Shown here piece after piece: positions 61,001-64,000 of a DNA stretch of 64,000 nt. The stretch's first letter is position 1, and each line of letters opens with the position of its first letter. Under the pieces are notes generated by a model. The model had not been told where the DNA came from. It saw nothing but the letters and a program-made list of their open reading frames with translations, and made no database searches. This DNA comes from Gammaproteobacteria bacterium (GTDB lineage: Bacteria > Pseudomonadota > Gammaproteobacteria > WFUO01): assembly GCA_015484945.1 (NCBI GenBank), contig WFUO01000035.1, positions 124,096 to 188,095 of the forward strand, in the 5' to 3' direction. A program made the position numbers and the translations under genes.

Positions 61001-64000
61001 TGGTGGTGTTGATCGCATTGACGGTGATCGCCGCACCGACGCCGCCACCGGTGAGACCGATGGCGCCGGTGGCCACCTCGGTGACGATGCTCTCATCGGT
61101 ATCGGCGCTGATCGTGGTTGCGCCAATGGCGTTGACCCAGGCGCCGCGCAGCGTGGCGCGGGTGGTGTTGCTGATCGTGTTGACGGCAATCGAGGCGCCT
61201 GCACTGACGCCCAGCGAGCCGGCCACCATGCCGGTGTCGCTGTCGATGCGCGCAATATCGTCGGCGCGTACGCTCAGGTCGCCCAGCGACCAGACATTGC
61301 TGCCCTGGATGTAAGCCGCGTTGGTGTTGGCCAGGTTGACGACATTGACCGAACCGCCGATCGCCACACCGGCCACGGCGGCACCGCCGGTGGCCTGGAT
61401 GACGCTTTCATAGGTCTGGGTGCTGACCTCGACATCACGGCCATAGACATTGGAGGCGACGGACGTCGGATAGCTGCCGGCGGCGTTCTGGTCGGCAATG
61501 TAGGCGCGGGTGGTGTTTTCCAGCACCACGGTATCGATGGCCGAAGCAACAGCCAGCGCGCCGCCCGACAGCGCGCCGCCCTTGTTGTCGATACGGGTAT
61601 CCTGGTGCGCGCGCACCTTGACGGCCTGACCGTAATCGGCCGCGCTGTTGATGTTCGAACCGACGATCCAGGCCTCGGTCAGCTCGCGCGTTGAGACGAC
61701 CGAGATATTGGCGGACACGCCACCCAGACCCAGACCGGCCGTGACCGTGATCACCTCGACCGCATCGGTGGATGAGGCAATCACCGACATGCCACGGATG
61801 TTCTCAGGCGCCAGGGCACCTGTATCACCGTTCCAGCGGCGTATCGTCGTGGCCGCTCCGAGACCGCTGGCGCTGACGGTCGAGCCTTCGATCCAGGCCT
61901 GCACCCGGTTGTCCAGTGTGGTCACCGTCACCGTGCCGCCGATGCCGACCGCCCCGCCGCCGAGTGAACCACCATAGGTCCTGACAATATTGGCCGACTC
62001 GGCCAGCTGGGTCAGATTGCCCGGCGTGCCCATGATCGAACCCGTAATGCTGGCCGATACCGTATTGGCCATCAGGTTGACGGCCACCGAGCCGGCCACG
62101 CCCACATACAGACCCACCGAGCCGCCGGCGGCGATGGTTTCGATCGTAGCCGCGGACTGTGCGACCACCGAGGCATCGCCATTGCCAACCTGCGCATTGG
62201 AACCGGAAACAGCGGTGATGACCGAACGGCTGATTTCATTGTAGGCCGCCGCGCCGCCGATGCCCGCCGCGCCCAGGCCGACCGAGATCTGTCCGGCGAG
62301 CGAACGGATCGTGGAGGTATCGATGGCACCGAGCGAGAGATAGCTGCCCGCACTGGCGGTGCTGTTGTCGAGCCTGGCCCGGGTACCGCCGTTGATGATG
62401 TTGGTGGACACCGAGCCGGTCAGCGAGACCTGACCGCTGACCGAGGCCCCGGCCGAGAGGGATTCGATCGTGCCCGTGGACGCGGCGCGGATCAGCAATC
62501 CGCCGTTGCCGGCATCGACCGTGCTGTTCAGTACCAGCGACTCGACATTGGTGCCGATCTTGTTGGTCGCCACGGCCGCGCCGACCGCCGCGGTACCGGC
62601 CGCGTTGATCTGCCCGGCCAGTGACTGGATCGTGGAATTGTCCGTTGCCTCGACCTTGCTGCCGGCATCGGCCGTGACGCTGGCGCCGGTAACGCGTGCC
62701 AGTATGCTGGAGCCGATGTCGTTGATCGTGACCGCGCCGCCGCCCGAGAAGGTGCCGGCCCCGCTGCCGCCGGCCGCCAGCGAGCGGATGGTCGCGGTCT
62801 CGCTGGCCGTGACATCGACCGAACCCCGCGCCGACGTGACACTGGCGTTCTCCACTGCGGCGCGAATCAGGTTGCCGCCCCGGGTGCCGATCTTGTTGTA
62901 CGCCACCGAGGCGCCGATCGACGCCGTGCCGGCACCGGTGACCACCCCGGCCAGCGACTCGATCGTGGACGCATCCACAACCTCCAGATTGACGCCATTA
63001 CCGCCGGTGATTGTGCTGTTACCGTTCACATAACTGCCGATGTCGTTGTCGATGAAGTTGGTCGTCGCCGCGCCGGCCAGTGAAACGTCACCGGCACCGC
63101 TGCCCCCGGCGGCCGCAGTGCGGATCGTCGAGCCCCCGCGGCTCTTGATGCGTACCTGGCCACTGCTGGCCGCCAGATTGGAGGCTGCCACATAGGCGCC
63201 GACTGTGACCGTCAGATCGTTGACCGCGGCCGAGGCCCCGATCGAGACCTTGCCGCCGCCCGCCACCGCACCGGCCAGAGAACTGATAGTGGTGGCATCG
63301 GCGGCCGACAGGGTCACATCGCCGCCACTTGTGATACTGCCGTTGCCGAGATAGGCCTTGATGTCGTTCTTGATCAGGTTAACGGTGGCCGTGGCGGCAA
63401 CGCCCACCGTCTTGGCGCCGGCGCCCCCGGCCGCGATTGCCAGGATCGCGCCATTGGCCTGGGCGTCGATATCGACATCGCCGCTGGCGTTCACAGTACC
63501 GCTGACATAGGCGAGGATGTTGTCGTCGATATCATTGCTGGCCGAGGCGGCGCCAAACGCGGCGGTGCCGCCCGAGGCGGCCAGACTGCCGGCCACGGTC
63601 AACACGTTGTTGGTGCCCGAGGCGGTCAGCCGAACCCCGCCGGCGCCGGTCTGCGTGACCAGCGCGCCAGCGGCAACCGCCGCCTCGACGGTGCTGTTCT
63701 GCAGATTGAGCGCCAGGCTGAACGCCCCGGCCACGGTCTTCTGTGATACCGCGCCCGCGCCGGCGATCAGATAGAGATTGTCGGTCTTGCGCGCATCCAG
63801 CCGAACCCCCTGGATGGTTTCGCTGCCGAGCAGCAGCGCCGCCGCGGCACCGGACGCGGCCTCGGCCGTGACAGTGGCGTTGGCGCCGATCCTGGCCGAA
63901 ACCAGGCGGTTGATCTTGTTGACCGCAGCCGCGGCGCCAAAACCGGCCGTCTTGCCGCCGGCCACCGACCCGCCGATGAACACCCCGAATTCATCGTCCG
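52083..64000 (-). CDS. giant repeat-rich RTX-type exoprotein/adhesin, 5' end beyond window
   Basis: uninterrupted frame from window edge (…DDEFGVFIGGSVAGG) to stop at 52083; Gly/Ala/Ser/Thr/Asn/Asp-rich beta repeats, C-terminal GGxGxDxx RTX nonapeptides. Confidence 0.93.
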   Translation of the reverse strand, partial: DDEFGVFIGGSVAGGKTAGFGAAAAVNKINRLVSARIGANATVTAEAASGAAAALLLGSETIQGVRLDARKTDNLYLIAGAGAVSQKTVAGAFSLALNLQNSTVEAAVAAGALVTQTGAGGVRLTASGTNNVLTVAGSLAASGGTAAFGAASASNDIDDNILAYVSGTVNASGDVDIDAQANGAILAIAAGGAGAKTVGVAATATVNLIKNDIKAYLGNGSITSGGDVTLSAADATTISSLAGAVAGGGKVSIGASAAVNDLTVTVGAYVAASNLAASSGQVRIKSRGGSTIRTAAAGGSGAGDVSLAGAATTNFIDNDIGSYVNGNSTITGGNGVNLEVVDASTIESLAGVVTGAGTASIGASVAYNKIGTRGGNLIRAAVENASVTSARGSVDVTASETATIRSLAAGGSGAGTFSGGGAVTINDIGSSILARVTGASVTADAGSKVEATDNSTIQSLAGQINAAGTAAVGAAVATNKIGTNVESLVLNSTVDAGNGGLLIRAASTGTIESLSAGASVSGQVSLTGSVSTNIINGGTRARLDNSTASAGSYLSLGAIDTSTIRSLAGQISVGLGAAGIGGAAAYNEISRSVITAVSGSNAQVGNGDASVVAQSAATIETIAAGGSVGLYVGVAGSVAVNLMANTVSASITGSIMGTPGNLTQLAESANIVRTYGGSLGGGAVGIGGTVTVTTLDNRVQAWIEGSTVSASGLGAATTIRRWNGDTGALAPENIRGMSVIASSTDAVEVITVTAGLGLGGVSANISVVSTRELTEAWIVGSNINSAADYGQAVKVRAHQDTRIDNKGGALSGGALAVASAIDTVVLENTTRAYIADQNAAGSYPTSVASNVYGRDVEVSTQTYESVIQATGGAAVAGVAIGGSVNVVNLANTNAAYIQGSNVWSLGDLSVRADDIARIDSDTGMVAGSLGVSAGASIAVNTISNTTRATLRGAWVNAIGATTISADTDESIVTEVATGAIGLTGGGVGAAITVNAINTTTEAIVESGASRASMINNFAPFRAGGALSPGAGQRVTISADDNASIRNWGGTVAGGTLGGVGATIDVGTIKNRTVARVGQQSSIDAAGSFSLTARSARLMESTVKAYGGATVALNGAISVLSMGSPLDTAGAGQFDAGLQGQVNNNIALNPLPLSGSNSSAQNAASRTGSIAQPSINPALATGSGAGDRVTAAYVEDAGNIINRASIRAGGDLTISASNRYAVNVTGGSGAGGGLSVGVSIANVRIDNAVRAFAGRFSRLTAGGGITIDASDRPNARSTIALTAGSGGLLAGAGADGKLIVNAMAEAGLGDDAVIDGGARVMINAYQDADADVRNAGGTGGLIAGADMRSTIVANTSANAFTGNRSQIGSSAQRVGNISVQATSDNRLVTYSQAVAGGGVAGVGTYAYTTLVPVVDARIGAGSSLWSSGVTTIGAEANDYVDAQVKGDFGGVAAFGVLRTGAYVRGANTQAAIADGALVNSVGDVSVTARTSNRVNAAATGGGGGLISGAGQEAEAIADGVLTRAAVGVNATIRTGGLMRMNAFGSADIDATTSISSGGGITVLEVTSRAQLLNANTEARIGDGANILANAFSALARDIALDVNADASSVNYSAGNSSKATADADLKAAALVFLGQGASIEAPVSISMVARQDSLISRARAKTDTTGVQGALTSTADNEQQATSTVRTMTGSQLTTRDLYVLADSPKYQTNGYIKRAEADAETLTYYVKEIVGYACRTIFGWLGLDKVICDPIEELVEYVTASPVDTYTPGNKVVDNLIDFNSTVTIDGAESPELVVDASGNVIRAVGVTYQNLADRIIVDDIVNTAVGRIFIRSVYDAVIGNAIFNVNNAFDSVTITNNSAKDLIINDIIVINKNQSTPIISIGDETSNFNYTVNTNATGSLVDIRNNNAANAYINLNGRIENDLGITRIYNAGGDITSSGPGVYIDTRDLSLRADRGMVGTARDRIQARLRASALTGLPTLLRDASGWQGVWLDMAAVSRDASALDVRVLNATSGAGQVDIRINDGQREQYATLIQVTLRDGTVVTGSLFQNDVFDPATGVDIVNDIIDLGYAHGLQDGDLVRYDSNGGAPIGGLVSGKSYAVKVIDSTRIQLARVFAPAAVNGNRETINLGGNHGYANGDRVIYHSGGGQAIGGLVDGQAYYVRVIDATTIRLVNNLADTTAVPDMRAFATTAVSGSDIDLGVAHGYVTGQPVTYRASGTPIGGLVDGQTYYAVVVDATTIQLAATRADALAATPTVLALDTSVATGDHGIAALIGVDLDPSAASGAAHSLVRDLTAGATGAAHSLRGSGYYLRDAGGSLIRIDLADIQSTGLVNDVASTPDNGVITLDTLSGRDGVTVTAGSTSTVTTDLLLTGLIESSNGTAALSSVAGDILRNGNAQLIRAQDIRLVAGNGVIGQAGSALRTDVGAGRIDATALGDIHIDEINGDMRVGSIISTTGNVFLSAASGIVDADGDAAADVVGAALNLLARTGRIGTMGKDLDIDSDNLTATAAGGIAITETAGDLNIIRAQTTTGDAAFTAAAGDIRIDRILAAAGSTMLDAAGSLIDSRNDDASNIDSGGFTFTARGGSVGGGSNALDVQVTAAGLALFSATAAQGIHVRAMNGGLDTRRVLSSNGDIRLTIVDQAGAGNDLRLGTGSIVRADNGAVILRVGDNVTIEQGGEVRASGTVTLIGDAGDADAGTGVVIDIRGRIFGASASISGGDDDDRITLTNVTAGTQTTILGGVGSDIITTGIDDAPGSPIADRLILDGGEGSDTYNVRLARSGAARIDVRDTGASGTNDLNIRGTAAADQLLLRRNFVASLHGADVERVNYDANINGTLTIDTLDGDDRIALDDNNAVTVINLGAGNDSAQVGQMFKSPREVPNVAPGDEIDTIQTTRGYLSKGISRATTINGGDGDDAFQVYRNGAALALNGDAGSDSFVVRAFATTNTTAIAGGSGSDYIEYVVNAPVDVDGGAGDDTLVVVGTEFADRFVITDRGVFGAGLSINYTNIESVDIDGMEGDDEFYVQSTRAGSVTRIFGGYGSDTVSVGADVPAGVVAYDAAGNPITFPDIAQTVDNIAGPLYVFGGLDPNADRSLVDAVILPTETDTGAFPTIVPPDPSRDRDTLNVFDQDSTADDTGTLSGTRLTGLGMGGDQIIGGKTYNGGITYQDFESMNVLLGSGNDRLTVTATHAGTTTIDLGAGNDNADIRGVDGDTVIRGNDGDDRFIVSDRAPLTTGGLTTSINRNLALYGEAGNDRMIVDDSGETRDTRLDLTASTLDIEYMAGTISYGTMEDILIRSGAGNDIFNVSGTDGGARTRIMTLGGNDIVNVAGNAPALTGTLDALAGDLDIDAGSGDNTLNVSDAGSNAGDGTAVNPVRIDRASITGLAPGRIGYTASGGSYAGGVNIRSGQGADTVRIGSTRAGDVTSVWFNDGDDAIIVADDGSGADGLLVLFGESGNDSIDASAWNDGLVAFGDFGQIDYSGRIAVYQGGSVERKSNAGITRLATARGGEGGDDRVTTGAGDDRVFGGYGADTLSTGAGEDRIVGDNGEFRYLNGRPEHLHATDTDAGTGGGDTIDAGDGRDLVIGGVGSDVINGQGGNDYILGDNGEFFFLQSGQSVVLKNSGDVWTGDTDPFSMDVMWSTDPALGGDDTIDGGDGEDYIIGGAANDLLLGRAGEDMLSGDGGQMVFIHWQPVIFETIDPFLGGNDELNGGNGRDVMLGGFGGDLFHGDLGEDVMVGEYARVTLDGDKGLFVVRLGQGNLDLIGSTQFGLYLPQSLQSRFSLGGIPRLPDVSGRQLPVTQFNQVRASQGASHPGEPSDPSINIPAPAAGQPQKGDTGTPEGGCAAPEAGKQSDEQNGKAQNRPDAQDGKAKKPLCKPKQTPSQDKDDEQDDKRSQTLGAAIAGLAGWRVTSSRRSRAEGRRPVVRGLRRERIMRWEAFAGKRLSCYHDSGEAHKQFTFIKRKP
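52690..53470 (-). repeat. RTX hemolysin-type Ca-binding repeat block within giant protein
   Basis: GGDDTIDGGDGEDYIIGGAANDLLLGRAGEDMLSGDGG; GGNDELNGGNGRDVMLGGFGGDLFHGDLGEDVMVGE; GAGDDRVFGGYGADTLSTGAGEDRIVGDNG. Confidence 0.92.
57240..57806 (-). repeat. three tandem ~60-70 aa IGGLVxGxxYxVxVIDxTxIxLA modules within giant protein
   Basis: APIGGLVSGKSYAVKVIDSTRIQLA; QAIGGLVDGQAYYVRVIDATTIRLV; TPIGGLVDGQTYYAVVVDATTIQLA. Confidence 0.9.
61960..63330 (-). repeat. tandem ~53-57 aa repeats alternating two sub-types within giant protein
   Basis: TISSLAG / TIRTAAAGGSG / TIESLAG / TIRSLAAGGSG / TIQSLAG / TIESLSAG / TIRSLAG / TIETIAAGGS at roughly 160-170 nt spacing. Confidence 0.85.

Noticed and set aside
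59826-61694. 622-aa plus-strand ORF
   Set aside because: Another shadow ORF antisense to the giant repeat gene.
52690-63330. Possible CRISPR or DNA-level tandem array because of the repeat density
   Set aside because: Periodicity is in-frame protein repeats with diverged DNA sequence; no identical direct repeats with unique spacers and no cas genes.

Overview
This is a 64 kb high-GC window of a gammaproteobacterial chromosome, probably a sulfur oxidizer (inferred from soxYZ and overall gene content). About 50 protein genes and two tRNAs (Thr-CGT, Pro-CGG) are supportable. I saw no rRNA, CRISPR array or intact insertion sequence.

Region by region: ~1-12 kb holds housekeeping and accessory genes (YcgL, bactofilin, TraB/PrgY-like, YaaA, ZapE, NadA, Sel1/ankyrin, NlpC/P60, rhodanese). 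12.3-17.3 kb is a TetR / MMPL-RND / LolA-like / outer-membrane-barrel module. 17.5-20.9 kb holds an Aer-like chemoreceptor, tRNA-Thr, an Irr-like Fur protein and ThiO. 21.1-28.5 kb is a minor-pilin/PilY1 cluster. 28.7-41.8 kb is the conserved block ispH-fkpB-lspA-ileS-ribF-murJ-rpsT-proB-obgE-rpmA-rplU-ispB. It is followed by tRNA-Pro, orphan soxYZ, an MBL hydrolase and an HDOD protein.

The most unusual region is 44.8-64.0 kb, entirely on the minus strand. It encodes a giant, Cys-poor, repeat-rich RTX-type exoprotein (more than 3966 aa, 5' end off the window), DUF3467, a GAF-GAF-TM-HlyD fusion, a PqqD-M50 protease-HlyD fusion, a C-terminally truncated SecA paralog and a periplasmic HlyD/RND adaptor. 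No ABC transporter or TolC is visible. I propose this is a dedicated, SecA-paralog-linked export or processing system for the giant surface protein. Several large intergenic palindromes and dispersed intergenic repeats are also reported.
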